Source of the DNA: Actinomycetes bacterium
GTDB taxonomy: Bacteria > Actinomycetota > Acidimicrobiia > IMCC26256 > Chersky-534
Reading direction: 5' to 3'
DNA length: 53,687 nt
Assembly (NCBI GenBank): GCA_025463865.1
Contig: JAODBH010000218.1
Coordinates: forward strand, 1-53,687
Below the pieces are notes generated by a model. That model saw only the letters and a list, made by a program, of their open reading frames with translations. It was not told the DNA's origin and made no database searches. The position numbers and the translations under genes were made by a program. Shown piece by piece: positions 1-8,936 of this stretch (its first letter is position 1; every line of letters starts with the position of its first letter).

Positions 1-1
1 G

Positions 2-1033
2 TCGGAGCTGGACGAGCGCAAGGCGGCGATCTTGCGGGCGATCGTGGAGGAGTTCGTGACCACGGCGCAGCCCGTGGGCTCCCAGACGATCGCCAAGACC
101 CGGGAGCTCGGGGTCTCGAGCGCCACCGTCCGCAACGAGATGACCATGCTCGAGCGCGACGGCTACATCGTCCAGCCGCACACATCGGCCGGGCGGGTCC
201 CCACCGACCTCGGTTACCGCTTCTTCGTCGACCACTTCATCCGCCCTGGTGCCCTCCCGCCGGCCCAGCGCCGGACCGTCGCCGACTTCTTCGGTCACGC
301 GCACACCGCGCTCGAAGATCTGCTCCACGAGACGAGCCAGCTCCTGGTCAAGCTCACCGACCATGCCTCGGTGGTCGTCGGGCCGCAGAAGGACACGGTC
401 CTCGTCCACAGCGTGCAGGTCGTCGCGGTCCAGCCCGACGTCGCCCTCGTGCTCGTCGTGCTGTCCAACGGCGACGTCGAGAAGCAGACCGTCCGGTGGA
501 CCGCACCGGAGGGAAGTGACGACCGGTCGGTCCAGGCCCGCGCGGCCAATCTGCTCACCGATGTCCTCTCCGGCCGTCCGCTCGCGCAGCTCACGGCCGA
601 CACCGCGCTCCCGGCGTCCGGGGATCGCGTGGTCGACGACCTCGCGACGCTGGCGTTGGCGAAGCTGGCCGAGACCGACCGGGCGGCAGGCCTCTACCCG
701 CTCTACGTCGGCGGAGCGAGCCGCGTCGCGAAGGACCAGGAGTCGTTCGCGACCACCGAGACCGCCACCCGGCTGCTCGAGCTGCTCGAGCACCAGGTCG
801 TGGTGGTGGCGCTCGTGCGCGACCTGCTCGACCAGGGGCTCACCATCTCCATCGGCTCGGAGAACGACCTCGAGGCGCTGCGTGACTGCTCGATCGTGCT
901 CGCGCCGTACGAGGTCGACGGCCTCACGCAGGGCACGATCGGTGTGCTCGGGCCCACCCGCATGGATTACCGCCGGGCGCTCGCAGCCGTCGCCGCGGTG
1001 TCCGAACAGCTGAACCGGCGGTTGTCCCCGTGA
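2..1033 (+). CDS. hrcA: Heat-inducible transcription repressor HrcA (5' end cut by window)
   Basis: HrcA represses chaperone genes by binding CIRCE operators. The reading frame is open from base 2 (reading SELDERKAAILRA), upstream of the TTG the ORF track uses, so the true start lies outside the window and the gene is partial. The N-terminal winged helix is clear (PVGSQTIAK, SSATVRNEMTMLE, HTSAGRVPTDLGYRFFVD), and the GAF-like dimerisation region ends with the usual IGVLGPTRMDYRRA. The stop overlaps the dnaJ start (GTGA), so the two are translationally coupled. Any CIRCE element would lie upstream and cannot be seen here. Identity is firm. Confidence 0.96.
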   Translation, partial: SELDERKAAILRAIVEEFVTTAQPVGSQTIAKTRELGVSSATVRNEMTMLERDGYIVQPHTSAGRVPTDLGYRFFVDHFIRPGALPPAQRRTVADFFGHAHTALEDLLHETSQLLVKLTDHASVVVGPQKDTVLVHSVQVVAVQPDVALVLVVLSNGDVEKQTVRWTAPEGSDDRSVQARAANLLTDVLSGRPLAQLTADTALPASGDRVVDDLATLALAKLAETDRAAGLYPLYVGGASRVAKDQESFATTETATRLLELLEHQVVVVALVRDLLDQGLTISIGSENDLEALRDCSIVLAPYEVDGLTQGTIGVLGPTRMDYRRALAAVAAVSEQLNRRLSP

Positions 1034-2145
1034 CCGAAGACTTCTACGAGCTGCTCGAGGTCGATCGCAGCGCGACGGGCGAGGAGATCAAGCGCTCCTA
1101 CCGCGCGCTCGCGCGGCAGTACCACCCCGACGCGAACCCCGGGGATCCCGAGGCCGAGAGCCGGTTCAAGGAGATCAGCGTCGCCTACGAGACGCTGCGC
1201 GACCCCGAGAAGCGTCGTCAGTACGACACCTTCGGGATCCAGGGGGTCGCGTCGGGAATGGGCGGCCAGCCGATGGACGGCTTCGGCATCAGCGACCTGT
1301 TCGACGCGTTCTTCGGCGGCGACCCGTTCGGCGGGCGCAGGGGCGCGACCGGCCCACCCCGGGGGATGGACGGCGAGGCGGGGATCGAGCTCACCCTGGA
1401 GGAGGCCGCGTTCGGCATCACCAAGCCGATCGACCTCCGGATGCCCGTCGAGTGCACGCGCTGCGAGGGGTCCGGGTGCGAACCGGGCACCTTCCCCAGC
1501 GAGTGCCCGACGTGCCACGGCTCGGGCGAGGTGCGCCAGATCCGGAAGTCGATCCTCGGCCAGATGGTCACCGTCGCGGCGTGCAACGACTGCGGCGGCA
1601 TGGGCAACCAGATCCACTCGCCCTGCATGGAGTGCCGCGGCGACGGGCGCGTCAGCGCCTCGCGCACCATCGACGTCGAGGTGCCCGCCGGAATCGACGA
1701 CGGCCAGCGGCTGCGGCTGCCCGGTCGCGGTCCCGCGGGCCCGCGCGGCGGCGTGCCCGGCGACCTCTACGTCGGCATCCACGTCCTCCCGCACCCCGAG
1801 TTCGAGCGCCAGGGCGACGACCTCGTGCAGGTGCGCCGCATCGGGTTCGCGCAGGCCGCGCTCGGCACCCAGCTCACGGTGGAGACCCTCGACGGTGAGG
1901 AGATGCTCGCGGTCCCGCCCGGCACCCAGGCCGGACGCATCTTCCGTCTGAAGCAGCGCGGGGTCTCGCGGTTGCGTTCGCGCGGACGCGGCGACCTGCT
2001 CGTGCGCGTCGACGTCGAGGTTCCGGAGAAGCTCAGCTCGGAGGAGGACGCGCTGCTCCGCCAGCTCGCGGAGCTCCGGGGCGAGGAAGTCGCGCCCGAG
2101 AAGGACCACAAGTTCTTCTCGCGCATCCGGTCCGCGTTCCAGTAG
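1030..2145 (+). CDS. dnaJ: Chaperone protein DnaJ
   Basis: Hsp40 co-chaperone that stimulates DnaK ATPase and delivers substrates. The J domain (about residues 4-68) carries the HPD tripeptide (QYHPDANPG). It is followed by a short Gly/Phe-rich linker and four zinc-finger repeats: CTRCEGSG, CPTCHGSG, CNDCGGMG and CMECRGDG. The C-terminal substrate-binding domains follow. At 371 aa the length is normal. The GTG start overlaps the hrcA stop. The pairing with hrcA, without grpE or dnaK nearby, is the arrangement of the second actinobacterial DnaJ (DnaJ2 type). RsmE follows 2 nt downstream, so this looks like one operon. Confidence 0.96.
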   Translation: MTEDFYELLEVDRSATGEEIKRSYRALARQYHPDANPGDPEAESRFKEISVAYETLRDPEKRRQYDTFGIQGVASGMGGQPMDGFGISDLFDAFFGGDPFGGRRGATGPPRGMDGEAGIELTLEEAAFGITKPIDLRMPVECTRCEGSGCEPGTFPSECPTCHGSGEVRQIRKSILGQMVTVAACNDCGGMGNQIHSPCMECRGDGRVSASRTIDVEVPAGIDDGQRLRLPGRGPAGPRGGVPGDLYVGIHVLPHPEFERQGDDLVQVRRIGFAQAALGTQLTVETLDGEEMLAVPPGTQAGRIFRLKQRGVSRLRSRGRGDLLVRVDVEVPEKLSSEEDALLRQLAELRGEEVAPEKDHKFFSRIRSAFQ

Positions 2146-2147
2146 CC

Positions 2148-2900
2148 GTGCTCTTCGATGGTTGGGCCGCCGACGTGCAGGCCGCGGCGCACGTGTTCGT
2201 GCGCGCGCTGGAGCCGGCGGTGGAGGTCTCCGGTGTCGACGGCCACCACCTCGAGCGCGTGCGGCGAGTGCGGGCCGGTGAACGCGTCACCGCGTCCGAC
2301 GGGGCTGGGAACTGGCGGCTCTACGAGGTGTCCGAGGCCGCGAACGCGCGCATCGCGCTCGTCGCGGTGCGGGCCGTCATGCACGAGCCCGTCCTCACGC
2401 CACCGCTCGCGGTCGCGTTCGCGCTGACGAAGCGCGAGAAGCCCGAGGTCGTCGTCCAGAAGCTCACCGAGCTCGGCGTCGATCGCATCCTGCCGGTGGT
2501 CGGGTCGCGCTCGGTGGTGCAGTGGGACGAGCGGAAGTCCGCCGCCGCGCTCGCCCGTTGGGATCGCGTGGCGCGGGAGGCGGCCATGCAGTGCCGTCGG
2601 TCGCGCCTGCCGACGATCGCCGACGTCGTCCCGCTGTCGGCGCTGGCCGGAACCTCCGGCCTGATCGTCGCGGACCGTGGCGCGAGCGAGTCGCCGACGG
2701 GGGTGCCGCTCGTCGGTCCCGACGGGTGGGTGGTCCTGGTCGGACCCGAAGGCGGCTTCTCGCCCGAGGAGCTCATCGGGCTCGACGAGGCCGGACCGGT
2801 CGCGCGCCTGGCCGTCGGGCCCCACGTGCTCCGGGCGGAGACGGCGGCGATCGCGGCCGCCTCGGTGCTCGCCGCGCAACGCACCGTGGGCGACGCATGA
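2148..2900 (+). CDS. rsmE: 16S rRNA (uracil1498-N3)-methyltransferase RsmE
   Basis: SPOUT-class methyltransferase that modifies U1498 of 16S rRNA using S-adenosylmethionine. The 250 aa protein has an N-terminal PUA-like part with HHLERVRRVRAGE, then the knot region with LVGPEGGFSPEE and HVLRAETAA, both diagnostic of RsmE. QKLTELGVDRI and MQCRRSRLP are also family signatures. The GTG start is 2 nt after dnaJ. An hrcA-dnaJ-rsmE order is common in Gram-positive bacteria. Identity is firm; the exact start is the first in-frame GTG after the dnaJ stop. Confidence 0.95.
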   Translation: MLFDGWAADVQAAAHVFVRALEPAVEVSGVDGHHLERVRRVRAGERVTASDGAGNWRLYEVSEAANARIALVAVRAVMHEPVLTPPLAVAFALTKREKPEVVVQKLTELGVDRILPVVGSRSVVQWDERKSAAALARWDRVAREAAMQCRRSRLPTIADVVPLSALAGTSGLIVADRGASESPTGVPLVGPDGWVVLVGPEGGFSPEELIGLDEAGPVARLAVGPHVLRAETAAIAAASVLAAQRTVGDA

Positions 2901-2988
2901 CGGCGCTCCGTGAGGGAGCCCGCGCGTGGATCAGGGAGTGCAAGTGCCCAGGCCAGAGCACATCCGGGGGCGAACGCCCACATTTTGG

Positions 2989-2994
2989 TACTGT
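2989..2994 (+). promoter_or_regulatory. Candidate -10 element for the bldD-like gene
   Basis: TACTGT lies about 30 nt upstream of the TTG start of the bldD-like gene and fits the actinobacterial TANNNT pattern. No convincing -35 was seen. BldD of Streptomyces represses its own gene, so an operator could lie here, but I could not identify a convincing BldD box. Confidence 0.35.
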
Positions 2995-3024
2995 GCTCCC
3001 GGGGTTCGAGGCTATGGGGGCACT

Positions 3025-3516
3025 TTGACGGAGATCGGTGGTGTGCGCGTTGGCGATCGTCTTCGGGCGATCCGACGCCAGAAGGGTCTGTCGCTGCACG
3101 ATGTCGAAGCGCGCTCAGGCCTCGAGTTCAAGGCGTCCGTGCTCGGCGCGTACGAGCGGGGTGAGCGCGCCATCTCGGTGCCGCGCCTGCTCCGCCTGGC
3201 CGAGATCTACGACGTGCCGGCCGACCAGCTGCTGCCGCGTGACGTCGAGATCGAGATCAACCTCACCGACGGCGCGACCGGCGACTACGAGCACGGTTAC
3301 ACGATCGACCTGGTCCGCTTGCAGGGCAGCGCCGAGCCCGACGCCGCGGTCCTGTCGCGGTACGCGGCCACGATCCAGCTCCAGCGCCAGGACTTCAACG
3401 GCCGCCTGCTGACCATCCGTCGCGACGATCTGCGGGTCCTCGCCGCGGTTCTGGGCCGCAGCGTCGACGAGCTCGGTGCCCGCCTCGACCAGCTCGGGCT
3501 CCGGGCCCACGCCTAG
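3025..3516 (+). CDS. bldD: BldD-like c-di-GMP-responsive transcriptional regulator
   Basis: XRE-type DNA-binding protein of about 163 aa. The N-terminal helix-turn-helix (LRAIRRQKGLSLHDVE to YERGERAISVPRLLRLAEIY) closely matches Streptomyces BldD. The C-terminal domain contains RQD-FNGRLLTI-RRDD, which is the RxD-x8-RxxD signature that binds the c-di-GMP tetramer in BldD. In Streptomyces, c-di-GMP-loaded BldD represses sporulation genes. The TTG start at 3025 (MTEIGGVRVGDRL) is preferred: the track's GTG at 2926 adds about 33 residues of unlikely sequence, and GTG 3043 is an alternative. A G-rich tract precedes the TTG. It stands alone between rsmE and phoH. Family is firm; the regulon is unknown. 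Confidence 0.85.
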   Translation: MTEIGGVRVGDRLRAIRRQKGLSLHDVEARSGLEFKASVLGAYERGERAISVPRLLRLAEIYDVPADQLLPRDVEIEINLTDGATGDYEHGYTIDLVRLQGSAEPDAAVLSRYAATIQLQRQDFNGRLLTIRRDDLRVLAAVLGRSVDELGARLDQLGLRAHA

Positions 3517-3562
3517 ATCCACCGGCGCCGGCAACCAGACGTCGCAGGTCCGGGGGCACGAC

Positions 3563-3568
3563 TACCCT
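3563..3568 (+). promoter_or_regulatory. -10 element of a likely leaderless phoH promoter
   Basis: TACCCT is separated by 9 nt from the GTG at 3578, which puts transcription initiation at or beside the start codon. This supports GTG 3578 over the upstream in-frame start used by the ORF track. Confidence 0.45.
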
Positions 3569-3577
3569 GGTCGGAAC

Positions 3578-4564
3578 GTGGCAACGCCGTCTCCCACCCA
3601 GGTCAAGATCCTCGTACCGGGCAACCACCTCATGGTCGGCCTGCTCGGCCAGCGCGATGAGCTCCTGCGCCTGATCGAGGATGCGTTCCCGGTCGCGATC
3701 CTGGTGCGCGGCAACGAGATCACGGTCAACGGGCCGCCGGTCGAGGCCGAGCGCGTCGGCCGGCTCTTCGAGGAGCTCGTCCTGCTGCTCGAGAAGGGTC
3801 ATACCCTCGACGCGGAGGGCGTCGGTCGCAGCATCACGATGCTGAAGGCCGACCAGCGCCCCACCGAGGTGCTGGCCACCGAGGTGCTGCGCGGCCGCAA
3901 GCCCGTGCGCCCGAAGACGGCCGGCCAGAAGCGCTACGTCGACGCGGTGCGCGAGAACGTCGTCACCTTCGGCATCGGTCCCGCCGGCACCGGCAAGAGC
4001 TATCTCGCGGTCGCGCTCGCGGTCCAGGCGCTGCAGGCGAAGGAGATCAACCGGATCATCCTCACCCGGCCCGCGGTCGAAGCGGGCGAGCGGCTCGGCT
4101 TCCTCCCGGGCGACATGCTGGCCAAGGTCGACCCCTACCTCCGCCCGCTCTACGACGCGCTCTACGACATGCTCGAGCCCGAGACCGTCCTGCGGCTCAT
4201 GGAGCGGGGAACCATCGAGGTCGCGCCGCTCGCCTACATGCGTGGCCGCACCCTCAACGACTCGTTCATCATCCTCGACGAGGCCCAGAACACCACGCCC
4301 GAGCAGATGAAGATGTTCCTCACCCGGCTCGGCTTCGGCTCGAAGGTGGTGGTCACCGGGGACGTGACCCAGATCGACCTCGTCGAAGGTCGGGGCCGCT
4401 CCGGGTTGCTCGCCGTGCGCAACGTCCTCGCCGGCATCCCGCAACTGGCGTTCGTGGAGCTCGACTCCTCCGACGTCGTCCGGCACAAGATGGTGCAGGA
4501 GATCGTCGACGCCTACGAGCGCCACGAGGCCGAGAAGGCCGAGCGGCTGGACGTCGGGTCGTGA
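3578..4564 (+). CDS. PhoH-family ATPase
   Basis: PhoH-like P-loop ATPase, linked to RNA metabolism and typically co-transcribed with ybeY. Walker A is GPAGTGKSY and Walker B is FIILDEAQN. The motifs [18 protein letters not shown] and [10 protein letters not shown] are characteristic. The N-terminus carries a KH-like segment ([12 protein letters not shown]). The GTG at 3578 ([11 protein letters not shown]) gives 328 aa, the normal family length; the longer ORF would overlap the bldD-like gene and begins with low-complexity sequence. The stop overlaps the ybeY GTG. The phoH-ybeY-corC-era order is conserved in actinobacteria. The biochemical role remains poorly defined. Confidence 0.93.
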   Translation: MATPSPTQVKILVPGNHLMVGLLGQRDELLRLIEDAFPVAILVRGNEITVNGPPVEAERVGRLFEELVLLLEKGHTLDAEGVGRSITMLKADQRPTEVLATEVLRGRKPVRPKTAGQKRYVDAVRENVVTFGIGPAGTGKSYLAVALAVQALQAKEINRIILTRPAVEAGERLGFLPGDMLAKVDPYLRPLYDALYDMLEPETVLRLMERGTIEVAPLAYMRGRTLNDSFIILDEAQNTTPEQMKMFLTRLGFGSKVVVTGDVTQIDLVEGRGRSGLLAVRNVLAGIPQLAFVELDSSDVVRHKMVQEIVDAYERHEAEKAERLDVGS

Positions 4565-5124
4565 GCGACTCCACCCCGAGCGACATCGACGAGGTCGTGG
4601 ACGACCCGCGGGTCGAGGTCTTCGGCGCCGACGAGCAGGTCGACCTGCCGGTCGACGTGCTGCGCTGGGTCGGCCTCGCGCGTCTGGTCCTCCGTGAGGA
4701 GCGGGTGCCGGGTGAAGCCGAGCTGTCGTTGATCTTCGTCGACGAGCAGGCCATCACCGATCTCAACGAGCGGTTCCTGGGCGGCAACGGTCCCACCGAC
4801 GTCCTCGCGTTCCCCATGGACGACGACGTCGTCCTCGGCGGCCGACAGCCCGACCAGGGCGGGCGCGGACCGGGCGCGCCCACCGAGCCCGGAGATCCGC
4901 CGTACCTCATCGGTGACGTCGTCATCTGCCCGAAGCGCGCGAGCGAGCAGGCCGAGGAGCACCGCAACTCGTTGGAGGAGGAGCTGGCGCTCCTGGTGGT
5001 GCACGGCGTGCTCCACCTCCTCAGCTACGACCACAGCGAGCAGGAGGAGACCGAGGCCATGCAGCGCCGCGAACGCGAGCTCCTTGCGAAGTTCGCCGAG
5101 TTCGAGCAGGGCAGGCCGACATGA
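4561..5124 (+). CDS. ybeY: Endoribonuclease YbeY (rRNA maturation factor)
   Basis: Zinc-dependent single-strand endoribonuclease that takes part in 16S rRNA 3'-end maturation and ribosome quality control. The metal site H-x3-H-x5-H is intact ([11 protein letters not shown]), and the family signature with [11 protein letters not shown] is present. The 187 aa protein is slightly longer than usual because of a Gly/Pro-rich insertion (about residues 95-120) just before the conserved LIGDVVIC. The GTG start overlaps the phoH stop. It sits in the phoH-ybeY-corC-era operon. Confidence 0.94.
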   Translation: MSDSTPSDIDEVVDDPRVEVFGADEQVDLPVDVLRWVGLARLVLREERVPGEAELSLIFVDEQAITDLNERFLGGNGPTDVLAFPMDDDVVLGGRQPDQGGRGPGAPTEPGDPPYLIGDVVICPKRASEQAEEHRNSLEEELALLVVHGVLHLLSYDHSEQEETEAMQRRERELLAKFAEFEQGRPT

Positions 5125-5200
5125 CCCCCGGTCATGAACGCGAGGCGCAACCCCCACCGCGGCGCGCGCTGACCCCCGCCTTCACACTGGGAGGCATCCG

Positions 5201-6508
5201 GTGACGACCAGTGACATCGTGATCGTCATCGTGGTGCCGATCCTCTTCGTCGGGTCGATCTTCCTCGCGCTGTCCGAGACCGCCTTCACCCGATCGAGCC
5301 GCATCCGCGCGCGCTCGATGGAGGAGGAGGGCGTCAAGAACGCGGGCAAGCTCGCCAAGCTGCTCGAGCGGCCCGAACGGACCCTCAACGTCGTCCTGCT
5401 GCTGGTCCTCGTGTCGCAGCTCACGTCGGCCACGCTCATCGGTGTCCTGCTCGAGAACCGCGGCGGCGTGTGGGGCATCATCATCGGCATCGTCGTGCAG
5501 ATCGTGGCGTTCTTCGTGATCGGCGAGGTCGCTCCGAAGACGTTCGCCGTGCAGCACTCCGACCGCGCCGCGTTGTTCGTCACACCGATGCTGTGGGCGC
5601 TCACGAGCTTCTACCCGCTGCGCATGCTCTCCAACGGGCTCATCGGCCTGGCCAACGTCGTCCTTCCCGGCAAGGGCATCAAACAGGGCCCGTTCGTCAC
5701 CGAGGACGAGATCCGCACCATGGCCGACGTCGCGGCCGAGGACGACGCGATCGAGAGTGAGGAGCGCCGGCTCATCCACTCGATCTTCGAGTTCGGCGAC
5801 ACGATCGTGCGCGAGGTGATGATGCCGCGCACCGACATGGTCGCGGTCGAAGCCGACTCCACCGTCGACGACGCGATCAACACCGCCATCGAGGCCGGCT
5901 ACTCACGCCTGCCCGCCTACGAGGACACGACCGACCACATCGTCGGGCTCGTCTACCTCAAGGACCTCGTGCGGGAGGCGCGCGAGAACGACGGCAGCGC
6001 GCGGCCGGTCCGGTCGGTGCTCCGCCCCGCGGTGTTCGTCCCCGAGGGCAAGCGCGTGTCGGAGCTGCTGCAGGAGATGCGCACCGAGCGGTTCCACCTC
6101 GCGGTCGTGATGGACGAGTACGAGGGAACCGCCGGGATCGTCACGATGGAAGACCTGATCGAGGAGATCGTCGGCGAGATCACCGACGAGTACGACGTCG
6201 AGGAGCCGACCATCGAGGAGCTGCCCGACGGCACCCTGCGGGCCCCGGGGCGCACCCCGATCGACGACATCGCCGACCGCTTCGGCCGCGAGTTCCCCGA
6301 CCTCGAGTGGGACACGGTCGGCGGTCTCGTGTTCAACACCCTCGGCCACGTGCCCAAGGAGGGCGAGACGGTCGAGTTCGAAGGTCTGCGCTTCCGGGCC
6401 GAGCGGGTGACCGGCAACCGGATCGTCTCGGTCCTGATCGAGGTCACCGAAGCCCCGGAATCGGCGGCACCCCGCGTCGCCGACGGCAGCGCCCCGGCCT
6501 CACCGTGA
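5201..6508 (+). CDS. Hemolysin/CorC family membrane protein (DUF21-CBS-CorC_HlyC)
   Basis: Integral membrane protein of the CNNM/CorC class, implicated in Mg2+ homeostasis. The N-terminal DUF21 domain (about residues 1-180) has roughly four hydrophobic segments, starting at DIVIVIVVPILFVGSIFLAL. It is followed by a CBS pair (REVMMPRTDMVAVE, then VMDEYEGTAGIVTMEDLIEE) and a C-terminal CorC_HlyC domain (TVGGLVFNTLGHVPKEGE). The length of 435 aa is normal. The 76-nt gap after ybeY holds no obvious promoter; the stop overlaps the era GTG. The family is clear, but the transported ion cannot be determined from sequence. Confidence 0.9.
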   Translation: MTTSDIVIVIVVPILFVGSIFLALSETAFTRSSRIRARSMEEEGVKNAGKLAKLLERPERTLNVVLLLVLVSQLTSATLIGVLLENRGGVWGIIIGIVVQIVAFFVIGEVAPKTFAVQHSDRAALFVTPMLWALTSFYPLRMLSNGLIGLANVVLPGKGIKQGPFVTEDEIRTMADVAAEDDAIESEERRLIHSIFEFGDTIVREVMMPRTDMVAVEADSTVDDAINTAIEAGYSRLPAYEDTTDHIVGLVYLKDLVREARENDGSARPVRSVLRPAVFVPEGKRVSELLQEMRTERFHLAVVMDEYEGTAGIVTMEDLIEEIVGEITDEYDVEEPTIEELPDGTLRAPGRTPIDDIADRFGREFPDLEWDTVGGLVFNTLGHVPKEGETVEFEGLRFRAERVTGNRIVSVLIEVTEAPESAAPRVADGSAPASP

Positions 6509-7503
6509 CGACCCCCGAAGACCGGTCGCGCGTGGAGTCGTCACCCGAGGAGCGGTCCGAGGAGCTGCGGACCGCGGAGTCGGAGCTCGCGCCGATGGGC
6601 GCCACCGGGTTCCGTTCCGGCTTCGCCACGCTGGTCGGCCGGCCGAACGTGGGCAAGAGCACGCTGATGAACCGGATCGTGGGGGCCAAGGTCTCGATCG
6701 TCTCCGACCGCCCACAGACGACGCGGAACGAGATCCGCGGCGTGCACACCACCGACCAGAGTCAGATCGTCTTCCTCGACACGCCGGGGATCCACCGGCC
6801 GCGCACGCTGCTGGGTGAGCGCACCAACTCGCGCGCGCTCGGCACGCTCGGCGAGGTCGACGTCGTGTGCCTGCTCGTCGAGGCGAACGCGCCCATCGCC
6901 GCCGGCGACCGCTACATCGCCGAGCTCGTGACCGCGGTGTCGACCCCGAAGATCCTGGTGATCAACAAGGTCGACCTCGCGTCGGGCGACCAGGTGCTCG
7001 AGCACCTCATCGTCGCGGCCGCCGAGCTCGGCGACTTCGACGCCTACGTCCCGTTGTCGGGCAAGACGGGGGAGGGGATCGACGCGTTGCTCGGCGAGAT
7101 CGGCTCCCGTCTCCCCGAAGGGCCCGTCTACTACCCGGACGGCATGATCTCCGACCAACCCGAGACGTTCCTCGCCGCGGAGCTCGTGCGCGAGAAGCTG
7201 CTCGCGGTCACCCGCGACGAGCTGCCGCACTCCATCACCGTGAGCGTCGAGGAGCTCGAGCCGGTCGAGGGGGAGAACCCGCCCGACGACCTGATCCGAT
7301 TGCGGGCCACCATCCGCGTCGAGCGCGATTCGCAGAAGGGGATCGTGATCGGCAAGGGCGGATCGGTGTTGAAAACCGCGGCGACCGCGGCCCGCATCGA
7401 GCTCGAGCAGCTCCTCGGCCTGCGGGTCTGGCTGGAGACGCGGGTCAAGGTCGACGCCGACTGGCAGCGCCGCCCAGGCTCGCTCGATCGCCTCGGCTAC
7501 TAG
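6505..7503 (+). CDS. era: GTPase Era
   Basis: Ras-like GTPase with a KH domain that binds the 3' end of 16S rRNA during 30S assembly. G1 is GRPNVGKST, G3 is DTPGIH, G4 is NKVDL and G5 is SGKTGEG. The switch segment DRPQTTRNEIRG is canonical, and the KH domain has KGIVIGKGGSVLKT. The GTG at 6505 overlaps the CorC-like stop (GTGA) and gives 332 aa with an approximately 30-residue acidic N-terminal extension. The longer track ORF (from 6307) is mostly antiparallel noise over the CorC gene. Last gene of the operon. Confidence 0.96.
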   Translation: MTTPEDRSRVESSPEERSEELRTAESELAPMGATGFRSGFATLVGRPNVGKSTLMNRIVGAKVSIVSDRPQTTRNEIRGVHTTDQSQIVFLDTPGIHRPRTLLGERTNSRALGTLGEVDVVCLLVEANAPIAAGDRYIAELVTAVSTPKILVINKVDLASGDQVLEHLIVAAAELGDFDAYVPLSGKTGEGIDALLGEIGSRLPEGPVYYPDGMISDQPETFLAAELVREKLLAVTRDELPHSITVSVEELEPVEGENPPDDLIRLRATIRVERDSQKGIVIGKGGSVLKTAATAARIELEQLLGLRVWLETRVKVDADWQRRPGSLDRLGY

Positions 7504-7583
7504 GTCCGCGCGCGGCGCCCGCGAGCCTGATATGCAGGCCCGCCGGTCCCGCGGATCGGGTTCCGAATCGGGCGTCCTACAAG

Positions 7584-7614
7584 TTGCCGCCCGGCAGATG
7601 TCCGACGGTAGAGT
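7584..7614 (+). promoter_or_regulatory. Candidate promoter of the cytochrome oxidase operon
   Basis: TTGCCG (7584-7589) and TAGAGT (7609-7614) are 19 nt apart in the 181-nt gap between era and subunit II. The -10 fits TANNNT. The predicted leader is about 65 nt and ends in a purine-rich ribosome binding site (GAGAGGGG) before ATG 7685. The spacing is longer than ideal. Confidence 0.35.
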
Positions 7615-7684
7615 GCCGTCGACGTCCGGGCGCCACACGGTGTCGGCTGCATCCACCCACCCACTGAAGCCACCGAGAGGGGAC

Positions 7685-8920
7685 ATGGCGAGCTTCAAGA
7701 CCAAGTGGAGGCGGTGGGCTACGGCCGCCGCAGTACTCGTGGCGGCGGTCGCCTTCGCGGGATGCACCAACAACAACGGTCAGAACTCGTTGCACCCGAA
7801 GGGCACCGAATCGCGGCGCATCCTGTCGCTGTTCACGCCGGTCTTCTGGATCGCGGTGGTCGTCGGTGTCTGCGTGCTCACCGCCGTCGTCGTCTTCGCG
7901 CTCAAGTTCCGCGAGCGGCCCGGCAACACGAACCCGAAGCAGATCCACGGCAGCACGCCGCTCGAGATCGGCTGGACCATCGTGCCGGCCCTGATCCTCG
8001 TGGTGGTCGCCGTGTTCACGATCAAGACGATCTTCCAGATGGACCGCACGCTGAAGAACCCGCTCGAGGTGCAGGCCGTCGGCAAGCAGTGGTGGTGGCA
8101 GTTCAACACCACCACCCATCCCTACAAGGTGACCGCGGCCGACGGCACCGTGACGACCGCCACCCAGATCGTGACCGCCGACGAGGTGCACATCCCCGTC
8201 GGCAAGAGCGTGCAGATCAACGCCCAGGCCTGCGACAAGGCGTTCGACGCGAAGGGCAAGCAGACCGGGCTCACCAACTGCAACGTCATCCACTCGTTCT
8301 GGGTCCCCGAGCTCAACGGCAAGGCCGACGCCGTGCCCGGTCGCGACCACAAGTGGATCATCGAGGCCGACCAGCCCGGCACCTATCTCGGTCAATGCGC
8401 CGAGTACTGCGGGCTGTCCCACGCCAACATGCGCTTCCGCGTCATCGCCGAGTCGCCCGCCGACTACGACAAATGGGTCGCGCAGCAGCAGCAGGGCCCC
8501 GCGCAGGCGCTGCTCGCCGCCGACAACAAGGCGGCCGGCAACGTGCAGAACCTGATCGTCAACACGTTCGGCTGCGTCAGCTGCCATGTGCTCGACAACC
8601 CGAGCAAGTACGCGTTCGGGCCCAACCTCACCCACCTCGCGAGTCGCACCACGTTCGCCAGCGGCTGGTTCGACCTCTACGCCCGCGACAAGAACGGCAA
8701 CCCGATCTTCTCCAAGCCGAACACGCAGAAGCTCGCCGACTGGATCTACGACGCGCCGGGCCAGCTGCCGATGGAGAGCAAGGACTGCCGCCTGCCGGCC
8801 GGGCCGAACGCACCCTGTGCCGGCATGCCGTCGTTCTCGCAGAACACGCCCAAGGGTCAGGCGACGATGACCAAGGCCGAGGCGATGCAGATCGCCAAGT
8901 ACCTTTTGGATCAGAAGTGA
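7685..8920 (+). CDS. coxB: Cytochrome c oxidase subunit II with fused cytochrome c (caa3 type)
   Basis: Subunit II carries the binuclear CuA centre that accepts electrons for the oxidase. The N-terminus has a lipoprotein signal (VAFAGC lipobox), then two membrane helices (FWIAVVVGVCVLTAVVVF and IVPALILVVVAVF). The CuA ligands are complete: HSFWVPEL and CAEYCGLSHANM. A C-terminal cytochrome c domain (about residues 285-411) has the haem motif CVSCH and a probable distal Met in GMPSF, making this the caa3-type fusion. ATG 7685 (411 aa) is chosen because GAGAGGGG precedes it and the lipoprotein signal follows; the longer ORF adds low-complexity residues. First gene of a seven-gene operon. Confidence 0.95.
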   Translation: MASFKTKWRRWATAAAVLVAAVAFAGCTNNNGQNSLHPKGTESRRILSLFTPVFWIAVVVGVCVLTAVVVFALKFRERPGNTNPKQIHGSTPLEIGWTIVPALILVVVAVFTIKTIFQMDRTLKNPLEVQAVGKQWWWQFNTTTHPYKVTAADGTVTTATQIVTADEVHIPVGKSVQINAQACDKAFDAKGKQTGLTNCNVIHSFWVPELNGKADAVPGRDHKWIIEADQPGTYLGQCAEYCGLSHANMRFRVIAESPADYDKWVAQQQQGPAQALLAADNKAAGNVQNLIVNTFGCVSCHVLDNPSKYAFGPNLTHLASRTTFASGWFDLYARDKNGNPIFSKPNTQKLADWIYDAPGQLPMESKDCRLPAGPNAPCAGMPSFSQNTPKGQATMTKAEAMQIAKYLLDQK

Positions 8921-8936
8921 GCACGGGAGCACGCCC

